In this document: piece by piece, positions 28,001 to 43,000 of the stretch
Numbering within the stretch: position 1 is the first letter of the stretch
Layout of the letters: the number at the start of each line of letters is the position of its first letter
Assembly: GCA_023333565.1 (NCBI GenBank)
Contig: JAJKFH010003575.1
Coordinates: forward strand, 248,001-312,000
DNA length: 64,000 nt
Origin: Puffinus mauretanicus
Lineage: Eukaryota; Chordata; Aves; Procellariiformes; Procellariidae
Direction: 5' to 3'
Position numbers and translations under genes: made by a program
The notes under the pieces: generated by a model
The model's database searches: none
Seen by the model: only the letters and a program-made list of their open reading frames with translations
What the model was told of the DNA's origin: nothing

Positions 28001-31000
28001 AAAAATAACCCAGTCACTGGAAAGAGTTTGGGAAGCAGAAGCATTTTCAGAAGGTGCTTAAGGGGTGATAATGGATGGCAAATTAGAAATGAGTTTAAAA
28101 TGCAATACAGCTGCCAAAAAACATTACATCTGTGAGCTAAAGGCAGCATGGGAAAGGGACTGCCTTACAAAACAGTGAACTCTAGAGATCTGTTAAAATG
28201 CAGATTGTTTATGGCTTTACTACAGTCAGAGTGCAATAAATTTGCTAGATTGGGTAATGGAAGAAGTGTAAGGTAAAAACAGCTAATTGCTCCCAGTATG
28301 TAAAATAACTAATTAAAAGTAGCTTCACAATCTCTACACTGCACTCCAGTCTCAGTTGTGATGGAATTACACACACACATCCCAGACCATATCTCCATCA
28401 GAAAAAAAGTCCAAAAAACCCAACAAAAATGGACTTTAAGCAGCACAAAATCATTAGGGCTAGAGGAAGTTTTCTGTGTAACTCCAAGTTACATCTGCCT
28501 AGTTAATTTGTTTATGAACTTTTGGAAACAGACACCATCATGGATGAATAAAAGGAAACAAAGAAAAAACATGTAGGAATACCTGGGGAAAAAAAAAAAT
28601 TCTACAAGACGGCACAATGTGCTATATTGCAAAATGGCTTGCCAAAGTAATTGCACAGCTTGAGAGTCAGTAGGACCGAATGATGTATAAGGGAATGTCC
28701 TGTGCAGAACCACCCTGCCACCTACCTTCAAGAAAACCAAAATGATTATTAAAGGCCTCCTAAATGAAACATTAGCTCATTCTTCAGAACATTTTAATTA
28801 CTACCAAACATACATACACAGAATCTTATTAGAGCTATAAACGCAGTAAGACTTCAGTGCTTTTGAAGATAATAGAGTAACCATTGCACAAAATAAGCAT
28901 GATTATTTTTTTAAACAGATTTTTATAGCCACTTCTCATCCTTTTCCCCAATCACATTCAAATCAGACAAAATAAATGCAAAGGCAATTTCAAGGAGATA
29001 GGGAGCTACAATGGAAATATTTCCACTAACAGAGGCATTATGATTCTGGTCCTGAGTTTGCACAAATCATACTAATGCATGAATCACAAACTGATGGTAA
29101 TTTCCGCAGATGAGGGTTTAGTCCTATAGCATCCCATCTCCTTTGCAAGCTACCAGTAATCTTCACCAAAGATATTCCAATTTTCAACGGCTGAATATTT
29201 TTTATGTTCAAAAGTAAAGACAATTTTTTTGTCTTTTTGTCTGCAACAAGTTGATTATCATTTGGATTTTCCAAGTGACAGAACAAATCACATTAAATCC
29301 AGGCCTTGCAGCAACAGGCAAGAAAAAGACAACTTATGGTATCTTTATAGTCACCAAATGCTACTTTGCTCCCGAAATTAAATGGGAGAAAACATCCTGG
29401 CATGGCATTAAGCTGCCACGCATGTTCCAAGACAGTCTCCACATAATATGCACTCAACTCTTCATAAAATCTTTTTTTCTTTAATTTTCCAGGTTTAACC
29501 AGAAATCTGAAATTTGCATTTGGAGTCAGACTACATCATAGAAATACAGCTCAAATAAATTACAATGTTGATAATTTTATAGGCGTTACTGAAGTTGATT
29601 TTATTATGTCTGCTGTTTACATACCAAGTAACACTGAGCTCTGGTTGTATACTACACAAAATCTTTAACAAGTGTTATTTTTTTTCCTGCTAAACAAACA
29701 CTGGTAAAACATCTCTAAATTAGCAAAAACTAGGACTGAAGCCAGCCTGGTGCTCTAATGGCCAAGTCATAATGCTCTCCTGCTAGCAAAATTGAGATCT
29801 CACTGAGATCAGTAGAAGCTTCAGTGTCAGCCTCACTACACACTAGATTGGGCTTCACAGATTCCACATTTCAAAAGTTAATATTTCATAAATATTCAGA
29901 AAAAAAACATTTAACAAATACTTACAGGCAGTAGACAAACACACAACAACTGTATATCATTGGCAGTTCATCCAACAGCTACAAAAAGCAGAGACATCAA
30001 AACGTGAAAACTACTTTTAACTCACACACTTGTGTAAGTTAATTAAGAAGAGATAAGTCTGAAGAAAACAGGAGTTAAGTCATTTGGATATCCACCTTCT
30101 TGACTGTACTTCAGTATGCAGCAGTGTCAAATCCTACTCAGCTACTGAAAGCTTGCTGCATTAATAAGCTTATTACTCTGAATCTTTTGAATATTACGTT
30201 TCATAAAAAGCCCACGCCTTCAAAGAATCATGCCGTTTTCGCTGCTCATACCTCTTGAAACATTTATAAGAATTAGTTTCGTAAAGTCACTTGAATAGGA
30301 CCACCCCATTTATAGCCTGCTCAATACAGCCACTAGCCTTTTCTTACTTCTGTACAAACTTCACAGAGAAACTGAAATAAATCTTTTCCATAACATAAAA
30401 TAGAACTTCAGCCCATTAGGAAGCACCTTGCAATGTGCTTGCGTGTTTACTTCCTAATTTTGGAAATTTCTTACATTGTTTTAATTCCGAGACAGGTTTT
30501 TTGTTTGTTTGTTTGTTGTGGGGTTCTTCCCTCCCCCCCCCCTTCCCCCCCCCCCCCATCATGACTGCCATATAATGTTTTATTGTCTTAAATAATTTTT
30601 ATACTTTGGGAGAAGACTAGCATGTTACAGCTAAAACAGTTATTTCTCCAGGAACTTGCCACCTTAATGGAGATGGAATTAAAATAGTAATCACAAGAGA
30701 GGGGATTTCTCAAGAACAGGTACGCTCAAAATTGCCATTTATTTATCATTAGAGGGGGGGAAAAAAAGTAAAAATCATAGCACCGTTTTCTTCTAAAACT
30801 TTTCTCATCTAAGAACATTAACAAATTTCTGCTCATAAATATATAGTTAAACTTACCTCCTCTTAGGAAGGACTGAAAACCATGAAAATGCAAAAGCATA
30901 CAAATGGATCAATGAAGATCCACTGCCTCCGATTTCTAATATGTTAAGCAAACATTAATAGTTAGGCATCTTAGAATTGTTACACCAGGTTTGACTCTTT

Positions 31001-34000
31001 CCTAAGAAACTCAAGAACTAGATGCAAACAAGATTTTGATCTTTTTTCACCATCACTCTGAAAGTTGTTGATGGCCACGCCTGTACAGAAATTACCTTCC
31101 TACTACCGGTACTGGGTACTTAACGGGTTCACAACCATATTTTTCTGAATAATAAGACACATTAAGAGCAATACCAGCTTACACAAACCCTTTTATAAAG
31201 CCACCCTGATTCTGCTTGGTTTGGAAGAATTTTTCTAACTGCACAAGCAAAAACTTTCCTTTAGTTTTGAAATTTTGTATTGGGGGGGAAAAAAGTGATC
31301 TAGTTCTTTACAGAAGGAGAGAGATGTATTATCCTGAGTGTGAACTATTAGCTTTTCGTCGTTTTGGTCATGGAAACTTCAGGAAATATTTCACAATACT
31401 GCTAAACAGATCTATTGACTAGCTGCCACTGAAAGGCAGGTCTTGCTTCTTCACCCGTGCTCCCACTGCTTCTCTCACGTGAGGCAGTCATGCTCGCCTG
31501 ACCCACGGTGAGCCGGTTCCAATAGCTGATCCAGCAAACAACTAACCTTGCAGAAAAAGGTTTAAATCCCTGGATCTGTGCATTATAGGGTCAGGGACCA
31601 CAATAAGTAGAACAAAGAAAGTATCAGGAACATAGACGGCAGCTGCAGCTAACAGGCGTGTTAGGTGGTACCTTGCCATCACATTAATTTATCTTCGCTG
31701 TGATGCCTTAGAGAGGAAAAAATAGAAGCAATAGCTGAATTTAGCTTTATACTAACAGTTATTATTTATAAGTTCAGTGAGATGCTTTACTAAGTCTGAT
31801 AGGAATTAGCTGCAGGATTAATTCATGCAGCTCTTTAAGAGCGTCAGTCGTTTAAGGGCTCCTAAAAGAAAAAGGGAGGAAAAAAGAACAAGAAATACAA
31901 TACAGCAAAATTTTTCAAATTTGGGCAGCTGATTACACTCTTAAGTTCATATGCTGGCAGCATCTCAGGGACGTAACAGTAACATCAAAGAGCCTCTCAA
32001 AAGATCCTAGTTAGAATTTGCTTGCAGAAGACAATGGCTTCTGTATCCAAAGGAATTAATGCTTCCAGAAATATTGTCAACAGCATGTCTGAACATGTCT
32101 GAACAATAAAGAAACATGGATAGAAGGAAACTCAGTGAGCTGATTTCGCTGGTTAAATAAGTATTTTGGATTCTTGAGGAATGCACAATCAAGCAGCTTC
32201 CCATAAAAATAAGAGAAAGAGAGGCGATTGCTTCAGAACTGTTCTAAATAGCTGCTTTCAAGAACAGAAGCTTTCACATTTCTCTTAGTTAAGCAATCTG
32301 AATTGACCATTTACAGTATTAAGATTGTGAAACAAATGTAAAAAAACACCCAAAAAACCCCAAATCTCTTCGAACAGCTATCAATGCTGACTTTTACTCA
32401 TAACAAGAGATAAAGCGAACGAGAAAAGATTATTTACAGGTTGAAATGTTTCCTCTATGGTGATTCCTGAGCTAGCAATCACGGTAATTATGGGCCACTT
32501 GCAGATTTCACTTGGCTGCCAAAATAATAAGCGTACTTTCTCTGCCTCACAAGAAGTCTTTTACACCAGTTGGAAAGATGATGCAAGACATTCTTGCTCC
32601 CCTCTCATGTGCTTCTGTCCGCCCTTTACTTACCACAGTTCATAGGCCCCTTAGTTGTTCTGATGCAACACCATAACTACATGGTAAGTAGCATCAAAGT
32701 GACTTTGACTAAAATAGCCTCTACACACACACACACACACACAAAAAAACCCAACCCACATAAGAATGTTTTAAGCCTGCATCATTTTAATGATCTGGGT
32801 TTCAGGGTGGCCTTGCTCACCTCTGCATCAGTGTAAGAACAAGGATTTGAAACACTGGCAGGGTTAGGAACAAGCAGCTGAGGGAAGAGAGATAAAAAGG
32901 TGGAAATTCAAGGCAGTTTCACCACTGAAGAGAATATAGGTAAATCACACCTCAATTTGGGAGGGAGTGGTGAAATGGATCTAGAAACCACCTTTTCATG
33001 CCAGGAAAAGCACCAAACACTCTTTTGTGGTGGCAACAGTATGCTCCATGGAGGCTGACAGTCCCCAGCACATGCCAGAGATACAAAACAAAGCATTATG
33101 GAGGCAAACATCACTACAGTTTGTAATTCACTTCAAGTTTAAGACACCTAACTTTTGGTGTCCACATATGCAGTGTCTCAGGTCCCATTATGATCAGTAG
33201 AAATCCAGGACTCGATTCAGTCACCACGGCATAGGTGCCTAATGCCATCTGAGATGCTCTGTCATCTCCAATACACCCACCCAAGACTGGCAGATGTGAC
33301 ACGGGGATCTCTGTGGGATGGCAGCTGGAGGCCAGACAGAACACTCACGAGGTCAAAAATGACACTAAACATAAACTGAATATTCAGAAAAACGAGTATT
33401 ATTCAAGTTAAGACTGCCAATGGAGTCTGGAGAATGCTTCAGCCCAGCTGACCGGCTCTCTGAACTCCACTGACCTAACTGTATTTCCACTGACTACGGT
33501 GGGAGCACAGACTTCCAGCACACACTTCTAAATATAGGTTTCTTATTTCTGAACTGAGTCACACTTCTCCCTGATTTTGATTCAAAGATGAATTTCCTCA
33601 ATCTTCTCAGGCCTAAAACAGCACAACAGGACAAGACTCCTTGTGTCCCTTTAGAAAATGGGAAATACCAGGACCAAATCCTCATGCCCAGTGATTTGTT
33701 ACAGAACGCCTCTACTTGAGAATGAGAGAGAGAGAGAGAGAGGAAGACTCAACTATTGCTACTCAGAAGATACTGACTTCAGTATTAATGCTACAGGTAC
33801 ATCTAGATAAATAGAAAATGTAATAGAAAACATTAAGGTGAAAAAAAGGATACAATAAATAACAATAACTCTAGTCTATACTGCTTGCTATTAAGCCAAA
33901 GCTGTAGGAATTTTAAAATAACAACTTGAGTAAAAAGATAAAGTGTCTTCTACCAACATAAGCAATCGATTATAGCTCTTATTTTAGATGCAAATATATA

Positions 34001-37000
34001 TTCCTGTACATCTATCGGTGGAAAATATCTAATGAAACAAGACCCGTGCTACTCTTGTTGAGAGCAGGAGTCATGTACAATGATACTTAAGGTAGATTAC
34101 CTCACTTATACGAGTTTCATCTAGTCAAGAAATAGCAATATGACTATATAGTGAGATACACATATAAAATGATTCACAGCTACTTATCAATACTCACCTG
34201 CATTTCATACTTCAGTGTCATGTGGAAGCACCAAGATCCTAATCCCACAGCTGAAAATAAATCAAAACTTTTGGTTTTTTACAGTTAACATGAAAGTCTA
34301 CATGTAAAACTTTCAGGTACATTAACTTAAATGCATGAACTTTGCTGGGAAAAAAATTAGAACATCAGCATCCCATTTCAGGGACAAACCCCTGATTTTC
34401 CACAGCCTTCTACTTTATACTTTAGTCACCAGTGATGCCCCTGAATTTATGTTTTTTTGGGCGGTGGGTGTCCTCTTTCCCTCCTCTCAATACTGTCTCC
34501 TATGAACTAGTGTAATCTCAATGAGGATAGGAGTGGAGGGAACCCAGAATGAATGGAACAGTATCATTCTATTTCTCTTTTTTCTTTTTTTATTTTAAGT
34601 ACTTAAAGATTTATCATTCTCAATCCTTCTATAATGCAAAGCATCATTCAACTGCTAGTATTCCTGAAAGCCTGTGATATTTCTGCTTGTTGTCCAGTTT
34701 AAAAGGTAAATTTTACAAGGAGCTTTTTGTCAGCTGTAGAAGCAGAAATGAATTGCTACTAGAACTCAGAACTAGAAATTCAGGGTAAACAAACAAAACT
34801 CACGCAGTACGAATTCGTTCTATGAAACAAGAGCACCATTTCTAAGCCTTCTTCCTGGAAGCTTATCCTTCTATGTAATGATTTTTATTTATTTGAAATA
34901 CTTTATTTTTAAACTCTGAATTTACTTCTGAAATTAATTTGAGATATATACTTTACCTATACACAGCTTTTTCAGTTAGACAAGGGCAATGTTTCTTGGA
35001 AGTTAGATTTCACTGTTTAGAGCAAAGCTGGTAGAGTATTTAATGTATCATTCATTACTTTGAAATGTTATCAGTTAAACACTCTCATTAAGCACCAGCT
35101 CATTTTTATTTTGCAAGAACAAGTAGATTAATGCGATGTCTTGTCCTCCTTCAGGAAATTATGTTTTACCTCAGACTCTACTTTCAGAGAAAGCCAAGTA
35201 ATTTGCACTCAAGCCTTGATCACTGGGTAGTGCTGCTGTGCTTTGCTGCAAGAGCATAACCTTTTCTACATGCAGCAGCTAGATTTCACTGATGCATAAG
35301 CAGACCTCTATCAAACAAACTCTGCATTTTGTAAAGGATTCCGAAGACAGTTGATAGACATGTCTGGAGATGTTTCTTCAGATGCTATTAGACTAGAATT
35401 GTGCTTCTTACACTTGCTCAATGAAATGCAATACCTAAGCATGTAACTTTACTGAAACATAAAACTGTAATACAGCTACATTTAAAAAGGTATTGCCAAA
35501 TACTTTAATGTCATTAATTCTCTGGGAAAATTAAGCATGGCCGTCTACCAGAACATAAACCACCATATGCACTTCTGTAAGTTCTGATTAAATTGTTTTG
35601 CTTCTGAAAAATCTTTTCAAACAATAAGCAACAACTGTTTTTCACCTTCATTGAGATTTTAATGAGAAATTCTCATAGCCATTTTTCTATGTATACAGAA
35701 TATACTACAACTACTGTCCATTCTGAAGAAAAAAAAACATTAAGATCGTCATTAAAACAGTACCATCCATTATCCTGGCTGTCACAGTGATTTCAGTATC
35801 TTCATGATACAAACTCTCATAATTTGTAACAAGTGCAATTTTGAAATATTGGCAAAATCATTGCCTAAGAAATTTCAACTGATTTTAAATTAACAAAATA
35901 TGTTGTTGGGGGGGAGGGGGGGGGGTGTTCTTCTTGGTTTTTTTTTGGGGGGGGGGGATTTATTAATGTTATTGGGGTTAATGAATCTCAACAATCAGCT
36001 ACTAAACTCCTCCCCTTCCTCCTATATGATTAGAAGCAGTTATTTCTAGATTATTTTTCCTTTCCAGTCTTTGCAAAAATCAAGAATGCTTCAGATATTA
36101 GTGTTTCAGGTCATTAATCCCACGACTACAATTAATTTCTAAAAATAATAAAAAACCCCTCTTACTGCTGTGTAATGATCACACTTGGAGTTTCTTTGAT
36201 TATGAAATTTTACTATGCATTGGAGAACGATGCTTTAGCTATATTGTGTAGCAATAAAATAGTTATCTGAAACAAGAAAAGTTTACAGGGATTCATCATA
36301 TGGTCCTTCCTAAAATAAAAACCTGTACTGGAAATGGCTGTAATATTGCTTGCTGCAATCTTGACAGAGCTCATGAACACAGTCAAGTCTGTTTGGTATT
36401 TAAGTGCATTCAGGAAGAAACCCAGGATGTTACCTGACTACAGAAATTGTACGACTACATTATTCATCAGATGACACTCTCCCTCTCAAGACTGCACAGA
36501 CAACATTTCCTCAAACACTATTGTGGTAACTATGCACAATAGCATCTTTTTGAAGAGATGGTTTACATGAAGACTGAAGAATAAAACTATGATTCTTTAC
36601 ATATCCCATTTATACCTGCTTACTGCAGAAGGATAACTTAAAAAGGTGTTTTACATTGCAGAGGGATAACTTAAAAATGTTTTACATCTAGACATTGAAT
36701 GAGCTAAGACCCAAGTTTCTCATTTGCTACCTTTGGCATACGTTATATCTTAACACAGAACTGTGCAAAAAGCTTCATGAATCTGTTCAAAAAGGAGGAA
36801 GAAGGAAACTGCATTAAGAGATGATGAACTGAACTGTAGCAGCTGAAGCATATGTCATACTCCGCTTCACTAACATCACTATATAACTGGTAAACTTCAG
36901 CAGAGGGGAACTAACACCTAATACTGCACTCACTGGGCCAAGAGCTGTGCCAGTCAGAGTTGCTGTCTCGTGGCTTAATGCAGGGTTAGTGTTTGGTGCT

Positions 37001-40000
37001 GAAAACATTGCAAAGTAACAAGATGAAACACCTATCACATGCCAAGGATCGCAAGGAAATCTTTATTTCCTCTGCTCTGCCCAGTGCACACTACCTTTTT
37101 GTCACACAAAGTCTAACTTGTAAACTTACAAGGGGCTTAACATGTATTTCTCTCCAGTAAATAGCGGTTTAATACTTAAGCTCAAATGTCGTCACATGCA
37201 GCTTCTACCTGCAGTTCTACAGAAATGCAGCTATCTTTAGATATACTTCTCATCACATAACTTCAGGATCAAGACATTTCTAAGGAATATTTACTTCACA
37301 AAAACTATCACTGCAATAAGAGGTTCTACTAGCTTTGTACTTTTCAAAATGTGAGTGAACACGATCACTGCAATTTACACCAATTTTCATTAGAAACAAC
37401 TTCCCCGTACAGCCATTGACAAACTGAGCAACAGATTTGCTCCTTATCTTGTAAGCAGGGTTTACATCAACAAACCTCTCAAGTTACAGGGGATATACAT
37501 AAATCATGTATTAAGCACAGAATACATATTAAATGACAATATTATGAGATCAGAATAGCACTTAAAAAGACTGGAAATACAAAGTCAGGTTAGCTGCTAT
37601 ATGTAGACTAACATGGTCTTTTTCATCCTGCAGCAAACACAAGTGTGATTACTGCTAATTGATAAAATAGTTGTCTTAGTGACGATGTAAAAGCAATGCA
37701 TCTGCAAACTTTACTTCATATAGTTATTTTACTGTGCTTCAACACCGTCAAAGACTTCAAGGCAATATTCATGCTAGAAATAATCTGACATTATACATGA
37801 GATCCAGCTCCATATATGAACCATATAAACTCTCAGGATTTGAACCCTAGAGGGACACAAATATCCCCTACGAATTTTTCAATAGTTTTAGGAAGAATCA
37901 GAAGTATCACACAATCAGTGATAATTCATTTTGATATAAGACTATCCATCAGCATTCAAAATTCTTATCATAAGCCTAAAGCCTTTATAGAAAAACCAGT
38001 TTATTATGATTTCATAGATATGGTTTGAATTTAAACTGTACAGGTTCTGTATGAAAACATTCTGAAGAAAGGATGCTCCAGATGCAAACACCTTTATTGA
38101 GGTATCTACACATGAACTAAGGTGTCAAAGCTTCCACTAAAGAGAATGGCATTATAAAGAGTAATTCAGCTGACCAAAGGGGATATTTTAGGATGAGCCA
38201 AATGATTCTCTAGGTTTTACTGGCTGCAGTAGGAGACAGACCCCTCTGCACAGGTAGATACAAGTTTAGGTGTTTGAATCTGGAGCTGAATTCCGATGGT
38301 TTCTTACAATGATAGAACTGAACTAAAGATAAACAACAACATACTGCATCATAGACAGTCAAAGAATGAAACACGATGAAAAAGTAGAATTAAATGAACA
38401 ATTTTTATAGAATTATTTTGTTTTGTGTTTTCCCTTCACAGCGTAAGAGACAGGAGAGACCTTGGTTGCTCCAAGGGTACAGCTCTACAATAAACTCGAG
38501 CATGGCTGGGACTGTTCCCAGACACTATAATGCAACCGTCTGTGCTACTGAATTGTTAGAACAGTCTGCGGCGTGAATCTGGCCTGTTCCAACTTTCCCC
38601 GAGCAGCTCCCAGGCACAGCCCAGCAGCCAGAAGAGCCCAGGGCCCGTGCCCAGCAGGGAATTTGTATGCGGTCACCTTGTTTTGGAGGCTAAGACGAAC
38701 AGATACGGGCTGTTCCACACTACTTGGCTTCAGCACTCAGGAATGTTCCTGAGCACATTTGATTTACTAACGCTGACATAGCCTAAGCACCTTCTCTACG
38801 GCCGTTAGGTAAGAATAAGGGAATTAACTTTGACTGAAGGGCTTCTAACAACTATTTTCACAGATACAGAGTTTCACTGCAAATGAAGTTTAGAAAGTTG
38901 TTTACAAGTTCCTATCGCTATGTCTAACATAGGAAACTTTTTGCATCCTTTTTTTTCCTCCATTTGGCACAGCTTCAATGACTGAGCCCTATTAAACAGG
39001 CCAAAGAAATACAAAACAGAACAATCCTTCCAAATTTCAAGTAAAGCATCTAATAAAGTATATAACTCCACTGACTGCTTTTTCTTGTCTTCTTAGGTCC
39101 AAACCAGTTACACTCTCTATATATAATTTTTTTTGTTTGTTTTTAAATCAAGACCCATCTAGAATATGAACCATTTGGGAATCATAGTTTCCCAGGACGC
39201 ATGAGGAAGTGACATATGGTAGAACCTGATACAACACCACCGCATCATAAGGAACCATTCAAAAACAACTGCTTATTCTTCGAGGTCGTGACAGTCTGAT
39301 GATTTGTTCTACCTACTGCATGAGATGCTTAAGATTATTCTTCATAATCTATAGGTTGATTAAATAGTTCTCTCAAGCTTAAAAATCTTATCCAGTTCCT
39401 ATAGAGTTCATTGACACATGCCCTTTGAGCTGAAAGACAGCAGAAATAAGGGCTGAGAACAGTGCGCTGTATCTCAAAAAACTTGCTGAAAAGTGCAACT
39501 TGGTCTCGGCACCAGAACGAACAAGAAATTTATTTGAATAGTTGTTTAGAAATCCCCCTTCTTGTCCTGCCAACGTTGGATCTTAGCATGTATGTGAAGT
39601 GAACAGTGCTTCCCTAATTCAAAACGCATTTAGTTCAAAGAGGAAATAAATGTCAACAAAAGAAATTGTGGGGTATAAAATCAAGCACTGAACACAGCGT
39701 GGTAAAACACAAAGGAACTGACAATCAGCTAAATGTCTGGAAGCATCCAGAAGAAACAGCTGATTTGGATCAAAATAACGTCTAGAAACAACACTTCTTA
39801 TGTTCTCAAATGCTAACAGATTTAATTTTAATGTCCGCTTTGACAGCTGTCTTTTAACATCTTGTAAAATCTCAGTAATGATTCAAAGTTGTTAAAACCT
39901 AACTAAAGTGCCCTCCCTTCCACCCCCATATTCATAGCAGAATTGTTAAAGAATTTCTACTTTAACAAAACAACCCTTAGACACTACTAGCTAGTTAGAA

Positions 40001-43000
40001 GCTCTGCTATACGGTCTTTAATGAAGCATGGTACCTGAAGTGAAATCAGAAGTTTGTGTTAAATTCACTATCCATTTACAGATTAGGTCTATACTTGTTT
40101 GTTACAAATCAGGTAAGCAGAGTGAAATCCATTAATAAATAAAATTACTGTAAGGAAAAGAATTCTCTCTGGTACTTCCTTACAAAAAGAAATTCCTGTA
40201 CACTTTATCTCCACTTCAGTATGCTTCTCATTCAGTCACATGCACAGGAAGAATGCCAATGTTCCTGGCACTTCTCAACTATATTTAAAATTTGCTGCTT
40301 TTATTCTATAGTACAACAAACGTTAAGAGGTTTGTGATTCCAAACCATCCTGTTCCTGTTTTTCACTGAGAAACTATAAAGTCTTCTATATTCCTTTACA
40401 TCTTTCAAATGCTGTAAAACAGTCCAACTTTACGAATACTGAAGCAGAGACAAAACAGAAAAGAAACATTTTTGGGAGTGACCTTTAATGTTAGGTTCCA
40501 ACATACGAGATAAAAATCAAGCCATGCAAGCCCTTATCACTTCAGACAGGAGTCAAAGGCATCCCAGTCACAGATGAGCAGAGCCCAGCTGGAACTCAGG
40601 ACTGCCCGCCAGCACTGCTGTCAAATACGTAGGCTGAGCTCCCCTTCACGAACACCAAGAACAGTATAAAACTGAAGTCCATGGTATTTATTGGGCTCAA
40701 AGACAGACTTTTTTAAAAAAAAAAAACAACAAACCAAAAACATTTTAAACATTAAACGATATTTAAGAAATGCCCACTCAGGGCAGTCTTGGTGTGACAG
40801 CCTGACATTCTGGTCAGATAGTGGCACACTTTGTCCATCATGAAGTGTCACTGACAGAGGTAGCCACAAGTTACGGTGAAGACTGAGTGTCAAATACAGA
40901 CTTTTACTTTTTTTTTTAATTTAGAAAGAATGGCAGTATAGGATACTTCGATTCAAGAACACACAAAAAATGTCAACTTCAGCAAACACTTACATAGTTT
41001 CTTTCCCTGTCTTTTTAAAAGGAAACCCTGACCTTCAAGAATTCCTTCCAAACTATTTTATACTCAGATAAAAATGAATAATTACTCAAAACCATAAAAA
41101 GGCTACAAATGGCTATTTGGAAAGTGTTCAGACAACATTCAAAACTGTACATTGTTGCTGCTTATCCTTCACACATATCAGCAAAGCTGCCGTAACTGAA
41201 AAACCATGAAGTTGTACCTAATACATGTTACAGTTTAATCGCCATCAAGAATACATTTAGCATATGGATATGTGGTTTTCGACATACTAAATACAATTAT
41301 GCCAATCTTAAAAGTAACATTTACAATAAACCAATCTCTTACCACTGAGAAGACAGGGAAAGGTAGCCTCCACAGAGATAGGAGATATAGCAAACATAGA
41401 AATCCTGTGAAACACAGAAATTCTGTGAAATCTACTTCGAGACCCAACTGCCAAATCTGAACCTTCTTCAAACATCTTCTTTTCTCATAAGGAACATGAC
41501 TTCTAGTTGCATAATTAACGTTTTAAAGGAAGTTGGTTCTTTTCTGGATTTTGCTATTTTAGAAAAAACAAACTGCCCTTAAGTTCACCTATGCAAAAAT
41601 GTCACATTGTTCTTCCATCCCTGCAAAACTTCCCAGACATGATGGCAGTTAGGTTGTTGGGTGATATATGCCAAAGAGGAACTGAAAACAAATTCAAACT
41701 CATGAAAGAATGCTTTTCCAGTTCCCTCAAGATCTTGGCCATTTCTTGTATTACTGTTCCATACAAATGTCACAAAAATATTAATATAGTGTGAAACTGT
41801 TTGGAAGTAGGACAAGACATATTCTGTAAATCATCATTCAAGGACACAGTAAGCTAAGATGCACTGAGCAGGACTTAAAGCCGGAAAAGGATCACTTTAA
41901 AATCTCATAAAGTTATTTAGTGAATTCTAACTTCATGTCCTTCCAAGAAACACCAATTTTCTGTAAACATTAACAAGTATAACAAATTGAGGTTTATGTT
42001 TCACACACATAGCATTTGGATTTAACTACTTGGTTTATTAATATTTGGATATTGTTCATTGCACATCTGAGCTCTCTTTATAATGAAGGAGCAAATTAAG
42101 TTTTACACATACCTGTAAGACACAAATATGCAGCTAAATACCGTTTTTCAAGGCCATCTTTATACGTCTGAATCGCACCATAGATTGGAGGTAGAATGAA
42201 AATCAGGTTACTCACTGTGTTCCCTGTAGGGCAGAAACCAAAAGCAAGATTTAGAATTGGGTACCATGCACTTTAAATAAATCAAGCTGCATTCACTCAT
42301 TAAAGACAGGTTTGACAGTTTTCATCCAGAAAACTACACCTTTCTGGAAGTTGTCTTCTGCTTTCACACATAATACAAAGTTAAATTTTGGTACAACACA
42401 GTTAACTGCCTGAAGGCTAAGAACATTTTAACTCTTGTCTTTTTTCACATGTATGGATAGTAATAAAATACTAATTTAACTAAAAAGTTTGATTTAGATG
42501 GTGCTTACTTTCTTGGCAGGAGGCAGAAAAATAGGGTTACCTTGATTGCACAGCTCATGAATTAAAACCCGATTCCTTAAAGAGATACAAGCCCCAAATA
42601 GTTCAAGCCTGGTATTTTAAAAGAACTGTTTGTTTGTTTTTTTCTTTTCTTAAACCTATTCTTGGAACTCTCTCCTCCACACTCCCTTCAGATACTTTAA
42701 GGTCAGCGAGTGACTCATTCCCATATGAAACCAGTTCAAACTGTGGCGTGCCAGTCACTGCGCACACGCAGAACAAGCCGGGTGGGACGCTACATCACAG
42801 ATCACAATGTAAGACCAAAGACTGTAAGCGGGTACGACACGGAATAGCAAAAAGTCAGAAGCCACGACTGATCAGCATGATAGGCAACTGTCAAAGCTTA
42901 TTAAGAGCCTGAACTTCAGCAAGATCCACTGCTCTCCATCCCTCCTGCTGAAGCTGGGATGCAACGCAAAGAAATGACACGTGTTGCAGAGATCAGAAAA

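Larger units (their letters stand above)
29979..34197 (-). other. ACER3: ACER3 intron 3
   Basis: A 4.2-kb intron. It contains a TTTG/poly(C) tract (30499-30557), a p53-type decamer pair (32081-32100), an AC repeat (32723-32742) and a GA repeat (33724-33742). No coding sequence is seen. Confidence 0.92.
34251..42112 (-). other. ACER3: ACER3 intron 2
   Basis: A 7.9-kb intron. It holds a cluster of three G-runs (35908-35957) and a 33-bp tandem duplication (36624-36687). I see no gene; the small ORFs have no family features. Confidence 0.92.
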
